Assembly: GCF_022682495.2 (NCBI RefSeq)
Contig: NC_071390.1
Span: 169,223,220-169,287,219 of the forward strand
Reading direction: 5' to 3'
Length of the DNA: 64,000 nucleotides
Origin: Desmodus rotundus
Taxonomy: Eukaryota > Chordata > Mammalia > Chiroptera > Phyllostomidae
The notes beneath the pieces are model-generated. The model had not been told where the DNA came from, did not search any database, and worked only from the letters and a program-made list of their open reading frames with translations. Positions 21,903 through 33,790 of the stretch are shown here, piece after piece (position 1 is the first letter of the stretch; each line of letters opens with the position of its first letter). A program made the position numbers and the translations under genes.

Positions 21903-22565
21903 TACCAATTAAGCAGAGGAAAAGGAACAGAGACTTATCGAGTGTTGTCGTTAACAAAATGGCAAATTTACTTGTGCCACAGACTTCCCACCCTACCTCA
22001 ACTCTGAAGTTGCTACGGATTGAGTAGGACTAGAGACGTTTATTGAATACTTTGCTTACTCACCTTCTAGGTCTTTCTATGCCTATTGGAGTTTGAATCT
22101 GACTCACTGAATGTGAACCCGTGTAGAACGTACCTTGTGTTGAGAACTGAGGAACTAATGTAAAAACTGTGAGAATCTTCTGGGAGATAGAAGGAAGAGT
22201 ACAGAGTGATATGTGTGGGGAAGAGATTGGGGAATCTGTCTAATTTCTACTCTTAACTTGGTGGCTTGTTGTTTATGCCTAAACCATTCATTGTGCAGCC
22301 CCAAACCCACAGGTCAGCTCAGTGCTGGCTAGAGTTCATGGGGTCAAGTTTAAGTGGGGCCGAAATTCAGCTTAGTTTGGGAGCACTGACCATCAGAGGC
22401 AGGCAAAGGGGTCAGTTCTGACAGCAGCACTGCATAGAGGAAGACAAGTAGTGTTTTAGCACATGTTTCTTAGAAACACATCGATCAAACAGACATTAAA
22501 CAAAATAAAATGACATAATTAAATAATATCTACAGCAGAATAGATTTATACAGGAATAGCTATGT
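21903..22565. other. Intergenic, unassigned
   Basis: About 660 bases with no supported gene or named repeat, becoming A-rich toward the L1M that follows. Confidence 0.4.
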
Positions 22566-22569
22566 AAAG

Positions 22570-23220
22570 TATACATAGAAAAATTTGAGTATTGTTGAGT
22601 GCTCATAAAATATTCACAAAAATGTACAAATACTGTGTGATAAAGAAGTTTCAGTAAATAAAAGGATCAACATTCACATAGATAAATTCAATAAAATTAG
22701 AAATCAAGGACAAAAGGAAAGTTAGAAAACTAAAACATATTTGGGAACAAATCATACTATTAAAAACCTTGTGGGTAAAACCAAAAATAATGCTAAAATT
22801 ATATAATAATTAGAACTGTTATAGGAAATTATTACATAAAATTTATGAAATATAGTTAAGGCAGTATTCAGTGAAATCTATAGCTTTAAAGACATTTACT
22901 CTAATAAAACTGAAGTCAAATGAACTGATTGTTCAATTAAGAAACAAATTAATAATATACAAGAGTTAAGAGCAAACAAGAAATAAAGAAGAAAATTAAA
23001 ATATATGTAATATTTACTGACCCAGGCATTGTTAATACTTAACTCACTTGATTCACAATAATAAAGATAAGTGTAGAAATCAGTGAAATTGAGTAAAAAT
23101 AATAGAGTACATTAATCAAACCAAAAGTTAAAATAATTATTTTAAAATAATAGATCAAAATAGGACATTTTTTCCTAAGTTCTATCAAATTATCATAAAA
23201 CCGATAATCCCCACCATGAT
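22570..23220 (+). mobile_element. Ancient L1M ORF2 fragment
   Basis: 'aaattagaaatcaaggacaa' then 'aggaaagttagaaaactaaa', 'cagtattcagtgaaatctat', 'agcaaacaagaaataaagaa', 'gaaatcagtgaaattgagta' and 'atcaaaccaaaagtt' follow the L1 ORF2 order for this region. It is strongly A-rich on + and full of stops. Confidence 0.7.
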
Positions 23221-23414
23221 AATTTTAATGTGTCATCTGAACTGAAGCAGAATATTCATTTGACAGCACCCAATGCCTGTTTATGATAAAAATACATATA
23301 CATATATAACTAGAAATAAATGGAAAATTACTTAACTTGATAAAAACCAAGTACAAACGTTACTTCCTGCCATTTAATAATGAAAGCATCTGCAGTCGCA
23401 TCATTATTTTTAAT

Positions 23415-23679
23415 CAGAGATTTTCATCTTTTGCACCACATGGCACGCATGAGCTAATTTCTAAAATTCCACAGCACACCAAAAAATACAGTTTTTGCTG
23501 ATCCGACAAAGAAATTGGTATAATGTTGTTTCATTCACACTGGATAACTACTGCTATGTCTCCTGTTGTCATTTTTTTTATTTGACAATCTAAGAGAAAA
23601 AGAGGTCAGTGCCCCTGACTAAATAGTCAGGTATTGCATGTTTTAAAAATTCTTGCAGCGCACTCATTGAAAATTGCTG
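23415..23679. mobile_element. hAT-like MITE, 265 bases, with 8-base target duplication
   Basis: The left end 'cagagattttcatc' and the reverse complement of the right end 'cagcaattttcaatg' form imperfect hAT-style terminal repeats (CAGnnATTTTCA). The flanking octamers 'tttttaat' (23407-23414) and 'ttcttaat' (23680-23687) agree at 7 of 8 positions, as expected for a hAT duplication. No coding capacity. Confidence 0.7.
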
Positions 23680-23687
23680 TTCTTAAT

Positions 23688-24495
23688 TATTGTATTGGAA
23701 GTTCTGACCAAGGCAACCAGATAAGAAGAACAGATAGGAGACATAACAATCAGGATGGGCTAGATTATGCTCCAGTTCATAAAAACTAAACATTTTAGTT
23801 GCCCAACCATCAGAGTTTATTTCCTGCTCCTGCTAAACTCTCTCAGTGGTTTGGCAGAGGGACTGGGCTCATCACTCAGAGAGCAGGCTGGTGGAATAAC
23901 CTCCATCTTCAGCATTGCCAATTATTGTATGTAAAGGAGAATAGCAAGCTGGGAAGACCTGGCATCTGCAGGTTCCAAGGTGATAATGCCATTTGGCTCA
24001 AAACTCCATTGGCTGAAATAGTCACATCGCCCCACCCAAGAACAGGGGAGCTAGGAAGTAAAATCTTAATCTGGACCCAGAAAGGGGAAGGTGTGGAAAT
24101 ATTGGTGGGCATTACTAATGACTACTACAGAAGCATATTAATTGGAAAAGAAGATAAGACACAAAACTGTTCTCCCTTGTAGACACATGAGTGTTTCCAT
24201 AAATGAACAAGAACTACAAGAAAAGAGCCAAATTATTATAACTGATAAGATCTTGTGGTGATTTGGAGAACACATGATCAGTTTACAAAAACAAACGGGA
24301 GTTCCAAGCATCACCTGTGTCATGTCCATTGCCTTTTCTCCTGTTATTATGGGTGAAATAGTTGTGCTTCTTGTCACAGCCGAACCAAATTCTGATCTCT
24401 CTCACCTAATCAAGAAGATTGCAACTCTCCATTTTTATTCATTCTGGAATATTTCTCATCAGCACGCAGATATTTTATACGTTGTCAGATCTTAG
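23688..24495. other. Intergenic, unassigned
   Basis: About 800 bases. The 127-codon frame at 23799-24182 (+) has no recognisable domain and is opposed by overlapping frames on the other strand, so I do not call it a gene. Confidence 0.4.
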
Positions 24496-24499
24496 GAAT

Positions 24500-25425
24500 A
24501 ATCCTCTATTTATTGATGGCACATCCACCTTTAGCTTCCACCCCACTGTCTTGTCACTCTTAAAGGCAAAACTTGAAAGAGTGTCTTTTCTCATTTCAAA
24601 TGACTTTTCTTTCTTTGCCTCTCAAACCCACAGTCTTTCACTGTCCTTTCTGTGGTGACTAGTGACCTCCAGTAGTTTGTTCTCAGGTCTTTTCTGTCTT
24701 GACCTTGTCATTGGTATTTGATAAAGTAGACTAAATCCTCCTCCGAACCTCTGTTTACTTGGCTTCTATACAACTGCAGCCTCCTAGTTTTACTCCACCT
24801 TCACGGGCTCCTCTTCCACATCTTTTTTGTTCATTTCCTCTGCATCTCTGGAGAAATGTTGGAGCATACCAGGATCGGTCCATGAACCACTTCCCCCCAC
24901 CATTCTCTTTTTCTTGGTGATTTACTCCATTCTTTTAAGTTTATATGGTAATATTGCTCAAATTTATATCTCCAGGACAATCTTGCTTCTGCACTCCAGA
25001 CTGACATATGTAAGTGTCTATTCAAATCCTGCTGAAGTGTCTAATGATGTCTAAAAGATTTAAGGAGTTTTCTCCCCTTAATTTATTCTTTAGGTAGTCT
25101 TCCCCTTTCGTTAATGGGCAATTCCATTCTTCAGGCCATCCAAGATAAAAACTCTGGAATCATCAATGATCCTTCTGTCTCCCATGTTCCACTGTCCATT
25201 TGTCAACAAATCCAGAATCTGACTGCTTACCTTCTCCATTGCTACTCATTAGTCCAAATCCCCATTATCTCTTGTTTAGACTATTGAAATAGTCCCTAAG
25301 GTCTTGCTCTCTTTTTGTACTCTTGCCCTACCCACAGCCTAATTACAATATAGCTGCCTTAGTAAACCTAACATCTGGGTAAATCATGGTACTTCTGCAG
25401 TGGTTTCCCATCCCACTCAGAGGCA
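24500..25425 (+). mobile_element. L2 LINE, ORF2 C-terminal region and 3' part
   Basis: 'tttgcctctcaaacccacag', 'gcatctctggagaaatgttg' (L2 aaatgttggagtgcc), 'caaatttatatctccaggac', 'gtcttccccttt', 'ccaagataaaaactctggaa' and 'tccagaatctgactgc' match L2a block order over about 900 bases, one of the longest L2 copies in the window. Frames 24419-25054 fall inside it and are relics. Confidence 0.75.
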
Positions 25426-25431
25426 GGACAG

Positions 25432-25700
25432 GGCAGTGTGTATGAGCACAAGCCCTAGAACCAGACTGACTGGGTTTGAATCCCAGCTTCATCACTCACC
25501 ACCTGTATGATCTTGGGCAGGGTACTTAAGCTAGCTGTGTCATACATGGTTTCTTCATCTGTAAGACGGGGGCATGATCATGGTAAGTATCTCAAAGCAT
25601 TATTCAGAGGATTCCAGAAATTAATATGTATAAACCCCTTAGAACAGTGCCTGGCAAAAAGTAATACAATATATGTGTCAGCTATTATTGTTATTTCAGA
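25432..25700 (+). repeat. MIR SINE, nearly full length
   Basis: 'gcacaagccctagaaccaga', 'ctgggtttgaatcccagctt', 'gatcttgggcagggtactta', 'ttcttcatctgtaagacggg' and 'acagtgcctggcaaaaagta' run in MIR consensus order from the tRNA-like head to the tail. Confidence 0.85.
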
Positions 25701-25712
25701 AAAAGAAATCTC

Positions 25713-25726
25713 TATAGTGGCCTTTA
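25713..25726. repeat. Target-site duplication of VES SINE, left copy
   Basis: 'tatagtggccttta' recurs exactly at 25894-25907. Confidence 0.85.
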
Positions 25727-25893
25727 TTTATTTTTAAATAATTGATTTATTATTGATGCATTATCCACTTTATTATCTACTTATTGATGCATTCATTGGT
25801 TGAGTCTTGTATGTGCCCTGACCGGGGATCAAACCCGCAACCTTGGTGTATTGGGACGGTGCTCTAACCACCTGTGCTACCAGGCCAGGGCTG
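25727..25893 (-). mobile_element. VES SINE (reverse), full length with exact TSD
   Basis: Reverse-complement VES: a T-rich tail, 'tatgtgccctgaccggggat', 'caaacccgcaaccttggtgt', and the head 'ctaccaggccagggc'. The perfect 14-base flanking repeat marks a retroposition event young enough to preserve both copies. Confidence 0.9.
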
Positions 25894-26022
25894 TATAGTG
25901 GCCTTTAATGTTCTACACTATCCACCCCTATGGTAAGCTCTGTAGTAATCAGGAAATTCTGTCTGTTTCCATCACATGAAACAATGTCTAGTTATAATAG
26001 ATGCTCAATAAATATTTGTTAC
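25894..26022 (+). mobile_element. L2 LINE 3' end
   Basis: 'gttataatagatgctcaata' followed by 'aatatttgttacataaatca' is the L2 terminus. The first 14 bases are the right copy of the VES target-site duplication. Confidence 0.5.
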
Positions 26023-26689
26023 ATAAATCAATTGATAATAGAATAAAGAAATTTAAAAGGGCCAATGAAATATAATGGAGAACTCAGGATCCAACTTTTA
26101 TTAAATGATACAAGTTGCACCAAAAATCATGGGGAAAGGAAGGACTTTTTAGTTAATGTTGAATAAATTGGCTTTTTATGTGGGAAAAATTAAATTTGAA
26201 ATTTTAAAGCCTACACCAATTAGAAATCTAAATTTAAAAAATATTATTTTTGGACAAAACCCTAAAGTGCAGACCCTAAAAGTCAAAAGTAGGTTGGGAA
26301 AAGCTAGCAGAAGGAAAAAATAATACAGATAAAGCAGAGACAGGAGCAACAAAGAACAGAAGACAGTAGGGGAAAAGAACAAAATCAGGAGTTGGTTCTA
26401 TGTAAAGATCAATATGACTAAAGTTGAGGAATATCACTGAGGAATCTTGAGGCCGGAGTCCTAGGAAGGAAAACCAAATTTTCTGCTCCACTAAGTGGAA
26501 TAGGATGGGGTTATAATTTGAACAGTAAGCGGAGCATGACCATTCTATACACAAGCCCATAGAGAGGGCATTACTGATCTTATGAGTCATTTTACATTAA
26601 ATAAGATCATAGTGTACATGCTGTTTTATAACTTGCCGTTTTTCCTTAATAATATGTTGGGGATATCTTTCCACGATGTAAATTCATAA
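26023..26689. other. Intergenic, A-rich, unassigned
   Basis: About 670 bases. It may be degenerate L1-like sequence, but I cannot anchor it. The 104-codon minus frame (26276-26590) has no domain. Confidence 0.35.
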
Positions 26690-27330
26690 ATGTAAAAAAA
26701 TAAAAAAGAAACCTCTCTTTAGAAAGTGAGTTAGATTTTGACTACACAAAATTAGAGATTGTTGTCAGTGAAAGACATGGAGGTTAAAAAACAACTGAAC
26801 AAAGGGGAACCGTATTTGCAACATTAAAAACCAAGACTTATTATCTAGAACATAATAGCAATATGTGTTAATCTGCAATTAAAATAGAACAGTAGAAAAT
26901 AATCAACAGATGTGAATTGGCAATTCACAAACAGGGAAACCTAAATGTCTTATACATATGAGAGTTTCTTGCCCTCAATAATAATCAGAGAAATGTAAGT
27001 TTAAAAAGTAATGAGATCATTCTTCATACTGCTCAGATTGGAAAGAGTTAGAAATTAGGATAACAGCAGACATTGGTAATGGTAATGAACTTGGAAGCCT
27101 CAGACTCTGCTGGAGAAAGTGCAAACTGGCAGAAACACTGGGGAGAGAAATCTGGCAGTACCTCATGAAGTAATATATGTGTGCACCCCCAAGACCCCAT
27201 AACTCTGCTCTGGGTTATAAACTCCTCTTCGACGAGCCTCGGATGTTCACAGCGCCATCGTCTGTGGGAATGAGGAACCGGAGGGACTCGCACTGGGGAA
27301 AGGATAGGCAAAACGAGGCAGATGCACACA
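26690..27330 (+). mobile_element. Ancient L1/HAL1 ORF2 3' fragment
   Basis: 'gtaagtttaaaaagtaatga' then 'gatcattcttcatactgctc', 'cagacattggtaatggtaat' and 'agaaatctggcagtacctca' follow the L1 ORF2 end order (cacaatgagataccac.., ..gttggcgaggatg.., ..ctgtttggcagtatct). Very diverged; it may extend further 3'. Confidence 0.5.
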
Positions 27331-27519
27331 AAGGCCTATTATGTGGCATTTAGAAGCAGTCATCACACTGCTACCTGCAGCTAACTCTGTACATCTTGAA
27401 AGTGTGTCATGGAGTGCAAAATAATAAGGAAATAGAACCAGAATTATAGGTCAATGCAATTCATAAGAAGTAATAAAGTAAGACCACATGTTCACATAAA
27501 ACAACCTCTGTAATGTCAC

Positions 27520-27522
<3 letters not shown>

Positions 27523-27558
<36 letters not shown>
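27523..27558. repeat. (GT)n microsatellite with (TA)n end
   Basis: About 14 GT units and then 'tatatata'. A pure dinucleotide run, probably polymorphic. Confidence 0.9.
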
Positions 27559-28904
27559 GTCAAGGGTACAGTTTATAGATGCAGGGGCCAGAGGCAGAGG
27601 AGGGAAGAGGAAAACCCAGCTGAGAAGGGCCTTGTGGAGCCTTATAGTTATGATGAGGTAAACATCCAACGTGGGGGAAAGGGGCAGTGAGAAAGATCAG
27701 CTCACAGTTATACTTCTGATCCTTCTCCAGTCATTCTGCCTCTGACCAGTTCCCCGTGTGGGGCGCCTCCAACTCCAGGACTGGGTGGCAAGGGCAGTAT
27801 CTGATGTGTTTCTTTTGGCTGAAGATTTGAGGACTGTTGAGAAAACCTCTTCTCTTTAGTGCAAATAACACCCCCAGGAAAACCTTACAGCCTCAGAGTC
27901 CCTTAGCATGCGGTCCCTTCAGAAATGTGGAGGAGAGGTGCAGAATTCATAGGAGACACCCAGTAGGACCAAAAAAGGAGATTGAAAGCATAGGAAAAAA
28001 ATACACCCAAGTTACCAAAAGGGGCAGCAATCTGAAATCTGTATAAAGTGCAGTTCCCAAAACCACCATGATGGGGTCTTAGGTTTTCAGACAACAGCCT
28101 TGGTCTTTGGCCTCTGCCCTTCCTAAACTGCAGCTACTGTTGCCAGAGCTCTTACTAGGAACCGCCAAACGCAGGTTGCCACCTCCATCTGCTGCCCCTA
28201 TTTCAATAAAGCCAATGTAAATTGTTCATAAATGGCCTTGTATACCTGTCAGAACGTGTCTTTGCCAGTATAATCTGTGATTAGCCTTGTGTTGAAAATT
28301 TTAGATCTCTGGTATTATAGACAAGTGCCAAATTACAAACCAATTTCATTTCAAAATGTATTTTGTGACCTTATTGTTTGGAAATGAGAATGTTTTTCAC
28401 ATCACAAGAAAGTTATAAATGGTTTAACCCACTTTCCTGGGCACTGGGCCCACTCGGAGTAGACGTTTGAAAAGTCTGACATTCTTCCCTGGCACTTTCT
28501 CTGTAACAGTCACAGGCTGTGCTTCATACACCTGACACACCTGCCCAGGGCTGCACAGTAGCCCATGGGGACACTCTGCTGATTCTCAGGCTCAGGAGAC
28601 ACAGGGGAGGGATACAGGCAAAATAAAGAATAAGGATGTAGTGTTTTTCTAAAACACTGGATCTCAATCCTGTCTGGGTATCAAAATTGTGCCTGAACAT
28701 TTTTTCAAAGGAAGAAACCAGAATCCTGGCAGGGTAGGTTCCAGGTGCAGAAGCTGCCCAGGTCCAGACCAGCACCATGGTAACCCCAGTTCTCTGCTCT
28801 CGTGCCTGTCTGTGATGTCAACCAATGCTTCAGGAGCAGCCAGCAGCACCAGGTGGCCATTGGCATCTGAAGTCCACCATACAAGTGATTTTAACACCCT
28901 ATCC
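27559..28904. other. Intergenic, unassigned
   Basis: About 1.35 kb. A faint MER5-like block ('actggatctcaatcctgtct', about 28657-28676) is possible but not firm. No supported gene. Confidence 0.35.
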
Positions 28905-29057
28905 TTGTCCTGGCTGTGTAGCTCAGTTCATTGGAGCATTGTCCCTATATGCCAAGGTCATGAGTTTGATCCCCAGTCAGGGCACATACAAGAAGCAACC
29001 AATGAATGCATAACTAAGTGAAACAACAGGTCAATCTCTCTCTCTCTCCCCCCCCAC
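28905..29057 (+). mobile_element. VES SINE, divergent copy
   Basis: 'gtcctggctgtgtagctcag', 'gtcatgagtttgatccccag', 'tcagggcacatacaagaagc' and a CT-rich 3' part (tctctctctctc, then C-rich) mark a VES-type SINE more diverged than the others. No clear target-site duplication. Confidence 0.8.
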
Positions 29058-29302
29058 ACACCCCTTGCTAGTTTATTGAATCCGTCATACCCCCACACTG
29101 ACACCCCCTTACCTTTGCCAGGTGTGTCTAGTCTAACACTGAGATTCTCTGAAAGTGACACCTCATTTTGTTTTAGTAATAAGTGCTTAGGATGTTTACT
29201 TTTGGTCTGGCAAACATAAAAAAGTGAAACCGCAGTGTCTGGAGGGAGACAGGATAGGTTGAATCCTGAAAGAGTTTCCCTCGGCAGCCAGGCTGTTCTT
29301 TG

Positions 29303-29665
29303 TTCATTCATTCAAGCTTTCTGTCCACAAAAACTTAGAGTCTGTTCTCCAGGCCCTGGGGCTTTCGTGGGGAGCAAAACAGATGCAAGTCTGCTTATAA
29401 GGAAGTAAAATGTGTAAACTATATGTTAGATGACAGATAAAGAGAAAAATAAGGAAAGGCTTCGGGAGTTTGGGGAGGTGGGGAGGTACAAAGCAAACCC
29501 CACAGGGAGGTGACTTTGTGAAATGTCCTGAGAGGCTGAGGGGCGAGCTGTGTAGTGGTCTGTTGCAAAGGCAGGTGCCATGCCTGGGACAGTAGAGGAA
29601 TGTCAGGGAGGCTGGTAAACTTGAGTGGAGTGAGAGCAGGAGCCCCTGAATGGAAATGATGAGAA
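29303..29665 (-). mobile_element. L2 LINE 3' region (reverse)
   Basis: 'tgttcattcattcaagcttt', 'ccaggccctggggctttcgt', 'gagcaaaacagatgcaagtc', 'gaggtgactttgtgaaatgt' and 'aaaggcaggtgccatgcctg' match the reverse-complement L2 3' end order. The 139-codon minus frame (29304-29723) is in this relic. Confidence 0.65.
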
Positions 29666-31344
29666 ATGAGAAATGAAGTTTATTTGACTTTGAAAATTCC
29701 CCCTCTCTCAACACCCTCTCCAAGGTTTAGAGCCTTCTCCCCAAGTTTAAAACGGTCTGGGTCCCTATTTATGTGCCCTATTAGATTCATCTAGGACTTC
29801 TTCAACTCTCTTTCTCAAATTCCCCATATCCCCTGAAATAACATTCCCTCTATCTTAAACACTCTTCCTTGCTTCCATGAAGGTAAGAATAGCCACGTGT
29901 TAGGAGAAACCAATCGAAGTCTCACTGAGGGGCTTGGCAGAGACTAAATCTCTAACTGATGTAAGAGCCATTACTGGGAGGAATGAAGAGTTCCTGAAAT
30001 GTTGCCATCAGTGGGGGAGCAGCTCTGGGGTCAGGGGACTTAGATGTTCGCCACACGTTCCCTCTGCTCAGTCTAGAACCCGAAGCTCCTCAGCACTGGG
30101 CCCTCTGCTTGGTGTTTCTTCAGCAGTGATGGCACACGTGTGGGGGTGGTTCAGGCCTTGGGCAGAAAGCTCGTGTGTAACTTGTCATTTCCCCCTCGGT
30201 TCCCTTAGGAGCTTAGCATGGTTTTCAAAAGAGCACTTCCGAGAATGCAATCCCACAGAAGCTATGTTGGTACGAACATATATACATAGATGCTAAATGC
30301 TTCAGGTGTTTACAGTTTGGGGGTTGGGGGAGGGAGAATAATTTTACCTATTCTGAAGGGTGGCACCCTCAGGTAGCAATGGAGCCTGCTCTGCTAACAC
30401 CTTCTTGAGGGGTTCTGCCTCCCATTGCCCCCCCTGGGAGTGAGAACGCTGGCTGCCATGGTCAGGTGGGCAGGCTCACCAGGGATGTCTCTCAGCCATA
30501 CCCCAATGGTGGTGTGCTCGGTACATTAGAAAGAAGCTATGTATACTAAATAAACTAATAAAATAATGAGTATTCTATCTGATGCTTCTTCTCAGTGTGC
30601 TATACTTTTTGGGTTAAATCAATTCTTTCTCTCTAGGAACTGGCAAAACCTTTGCCAGATGTGGCTAAGAGGGTTGTTTCTATCTGATTCTTGCCTGGGT
30701 CCCCAGATGTCACCTTTTTCTGCATTGTTCGTTGGTTCAGGGTGGGTGTTTTTTTTTAAGACTTGAAATGACAAGGTTTATTTACTGTAAATATTTCAAC
30801 AATAAAGATTGTTTTATAATTTAAAAAGAATACACATAAATTTCAACATCATCAAGCAAATCCGGATTCAATTATTTCTTTCCCGTATTTTTTTTTAACT
30901 TATGACCTTTTTTCCTTTTTATTATCCGTGAACCTTTAACTAGCAGGAGGCTTCGCAGACATTCCTAACCACCTTTGATACCACTGGTATTTATGATAAA
31001 TAGCAAAATGCTTTCTCCCAAGCAATGTGCTAGTTCTAGTTTTAGATGAGCTGTAACTTTGTAATGCACAAAACAAGAAACATTCATAACCCTACACTCT
31101 CAGCCATGACCAAATTCACACCCCATATAATGTTGGGGGGGAGCTGCTAAACGCAGGGAATATTGCGCAGGATGAAGTAAAAGGCTCGGTGAGGTCGTCT
31201 GCTTCCAGCTGTCTTGAGGGAAGTGCAGAGCTCACCAAAACAAGCCAGGCACTCTTGCTTGGAGCAGGACGGGCGGTTGCCTGGGTGGGCTCCGCAGTGT
31301 TTCCTGGGTCCTCCTTGCTGCCTTGGATTGGTAGCGGGGTGGGA
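29666..31344. other. Intergenic, unassigned
   Basis: About 1.7 kb with no supported gene. It contains a small palindrome ('tggcaaaacctttgcca', about 30641-30657) and AATAAA near 30801. The 120-codon + frame at 29934-30296 has no recognisable domain. Confidence 0.4.
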
Positions 31345-31560
31345 CTTTGGATCCAGGTGTACTTGAGTTTGGATTTGGGCCTGCTTCTTACCAGAAGTGC
31401 AGTTTTGAGTAAGTTTCTCACCCATTTTTGAGTTGTAGTTTCTTCAGCTAACAGTGAGGGTAATAAGCCTACCTTAGGGGAGGACTGTGGGAATTAGAGA
31501 GGGCAGATGTAAAGCTTCTGGTGACGGGCGTGGCCCAGAGGTGATGTTTACTGGAAGATC
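31345..31560 (+). repeat. MIR SINE
   Basis: 'ctggatccaggtgtacttga'-type start, 'tgagtaagtttctcacccat', 'gtagtttcttcagctaacag', 'taataagcctaccttagggg' and 'gtgggaattagagagggcag' follow MIR from the middle to the 3' part. The A/B-box head is weak. Confidence 0.5.
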
Positions 31561-32685
31561 TAATGAACAGCACAGCTGTTTATTACTGCTGTTGCTCTTT
31601 GTAGTAGTATCCTTCTCCGTGCCCCGCCCTACTCTGGGACAGATTGATTAGGTCCCGATAGATGGGAAACGTGGAATTCGCAGCCTGCCTCGGCTCCCGT
31701 TTCTAGCTGTAAACCACAGAGTGTGCATCAGCCCCGTTCCCCCGTCTTAAATCTTGTGTTTCTATAGTTCCTGGTGTCTTAGCTGCTGTGATGCTGACGC
31801 TGAAGGAAGATCAGCATTTTGGCCAGTGTATTCTTTAATGCAATCAGATAATTATTTCTGTGGGTTTGGTGATGCTTGTGCAGGTGGGAATTATACAGAA
31901 CGCTCAAGACTGCCTGATACATCAAAACTTCTCTTCCCGTTAATCAGAACCTAACCTGATGTTTTATTGCAGTATCACATCGCGTTTTACACCTGTGGGC
32001 TGAACGATCTGGCTTTCTGTGGCTCAAACATTTTATTTCCCTGTAAGTATGAGATACAGTGAGGCAACAAACAACAGAAACAATAAGTTATATGGAGGGA
32101 ATGCTGTACTGAAATAGCAAAGGCTGCACAGCCCCCGAAAGTTCAATTTCTAGTGGTCAATTGTTATAAAAAGTGACTGCTTTGTTACTAGGACCTTTAA
32201 ATATCAATGACTCTCTCTCCCAAGATATTAAATTTAAATCCTCCCAAGATTTTAATAGTTTATTCCAAAGTACTCTTCTTATGTATATTTTATGAACCAA
32301 TGAAGGCACTTAGGTAAAATGCTCTGTCACATTCAATTCCGTTTATTAAATAAAAATCTATTGAACCTCCACTAAATTCAGAGGGACTGAGCTAAGCACT
32401 ATCGGGACTCCAAAAATTTTCAGTTCATAAACAACTTATTTGCTTTCTTGCCTACGAAAATTATAATCTGTTTTATATATATAGGTTTCTCTTAATTATG
32501 GCACATCCAAACTGCAATCATAGCTCTTTTAATGTTATCTGGCATGTGTTTTCCAATGTGAATAAAATAGTTCATAAATCAAGGTAGAAGGATGTACTAT
32601 GCTCAGTTTTGCAAACTGAGTAGTTTGGAAACTACTTTTCCAAAAAGACAAGTCACTGGACTTGAAACATTTTAATTCAATTCAT
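31561..32685. other. Intergenic, unassigned
   Basis: About 1.1 kb with no supported gene. A possible L2 3' end in reverse lies near 32340-32410 ('tctattgaacctccactaaa'). Confidence 0.4.
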
Positions 32686-32689
32686 GCAC

Positions 32690-32810
32690 TATTGAATACG
32701 TACCTTTTTAGCATCTACTCTGTACCAGACACTTCGGTAGTATCTGGGATATTAATAAAACAAGATCCTTATTTTCCAGGGACCCAAATCCATTAAACAT
32801 ACAAATTACA
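32690..32810 (-). mobile_element. L2 LINE 3' end (reverse)
   Basis: 'catctactctgtaccagaca' then 'ttcggtagtatctgggatat' and 'aataaaacaagatccttatt' fits reverse-complement L2 (cacctactatgtgccaggcac..gggatac..gaacaaaac). Confidence 0.55.
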
Positions 32811-32889
32811 AAAACTATGGTATATCCAGCAACAGGACTGTGTTTCAGATGTGAAAGAGGCTACTCTTGGTAAAGAAGAGAGAGCTGGG

Positions 32890-33790
32890 GAGGGACAAAT
32901 CTCTTGGTTTTCAGCTCTAAGTCTCCCCAAACAACTTGTCCTTCCTTCCGTGTTCTCAGTTGGTGAGCCAGAAACCTAGGCATCATCCGTGTACTTGCCC
33001 TTCTCTTGCATTCCCTCATCCAATCCATCACCTGGTCTAGCCAAACCCTTTCTGAAGTTTAAACCCGTCAAGTCTCCTCTGTCCCCAGTTGTTGTCCCCT
33101 AAATTCACGCTCCCAGCGAATCTCCTGTGGTCCTATTCAATAATCATTTTCCCTGGTGTCCCCCACTTTTGCCTCTCCATAATGTATTCCCCACACAGCA
33201 GTAAAAGCGATCTTTCAAAAACATAAATCAAACCGTGTCATCCTGCAGCCTAAAGTCTTTCAATGGCTTCCCGTCTAAGACCTGTAAAGCCCAACATGCT
33301 CTGTCCCATGCCTTTCCCTCATCCTCTCCCCTTTCCTTATCAGCCCCACTTCATAATAGTTGGTAATAACTATGCAATTACTATACCATCCTAGTGGCTA
33401 CGAGTTATTGCAGCTGTGTGTACACCACCTTCCTTCTGTTTGGAAATGTGTCTACCTTCCTCTCACCTTAAACTTTCTGAATGAAACTCTCTTCCTACAG
33501 ATATTCCCATGAATGAATGGGCTTCTTGTTTACTTGCAGATCTTAGCTCAGAAGTCACCTCTAATAGTGATTTGATTTTTCTTGTCCCGAATAGCATTTA
33601 CCAATATCTATATCATTTGTTTATTTTTTTTCTTCCCAATGCCTCCTCATCCTCTGCCCCTTACACATGCACCAACACACACACTCACACACTCAGAGAT
33701 GTAAAGCTTCGTAAGATCCAGGATGACCTCTTCTGTCTTGTTCATATCCATGTACCCAGAACTTATCTTTATGGAATGGATACATGAATA
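32890..33790 (+). mobile_element. L2 LINE 3' part (long)
   Basis: 'aacctaggcatcatccgtgt', 'acacagcagtaaaagcgatc', 'aaacataaatcaaaccgtgt', 'tcaatggcttcccgtctaag', 'agcccaacatgctctgtccc' and 'cagatcttagctcagaagtc' are successive L2a blocks. The 92-codon frame at 33509-33787 lies inside it. Confidence 0.8.
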
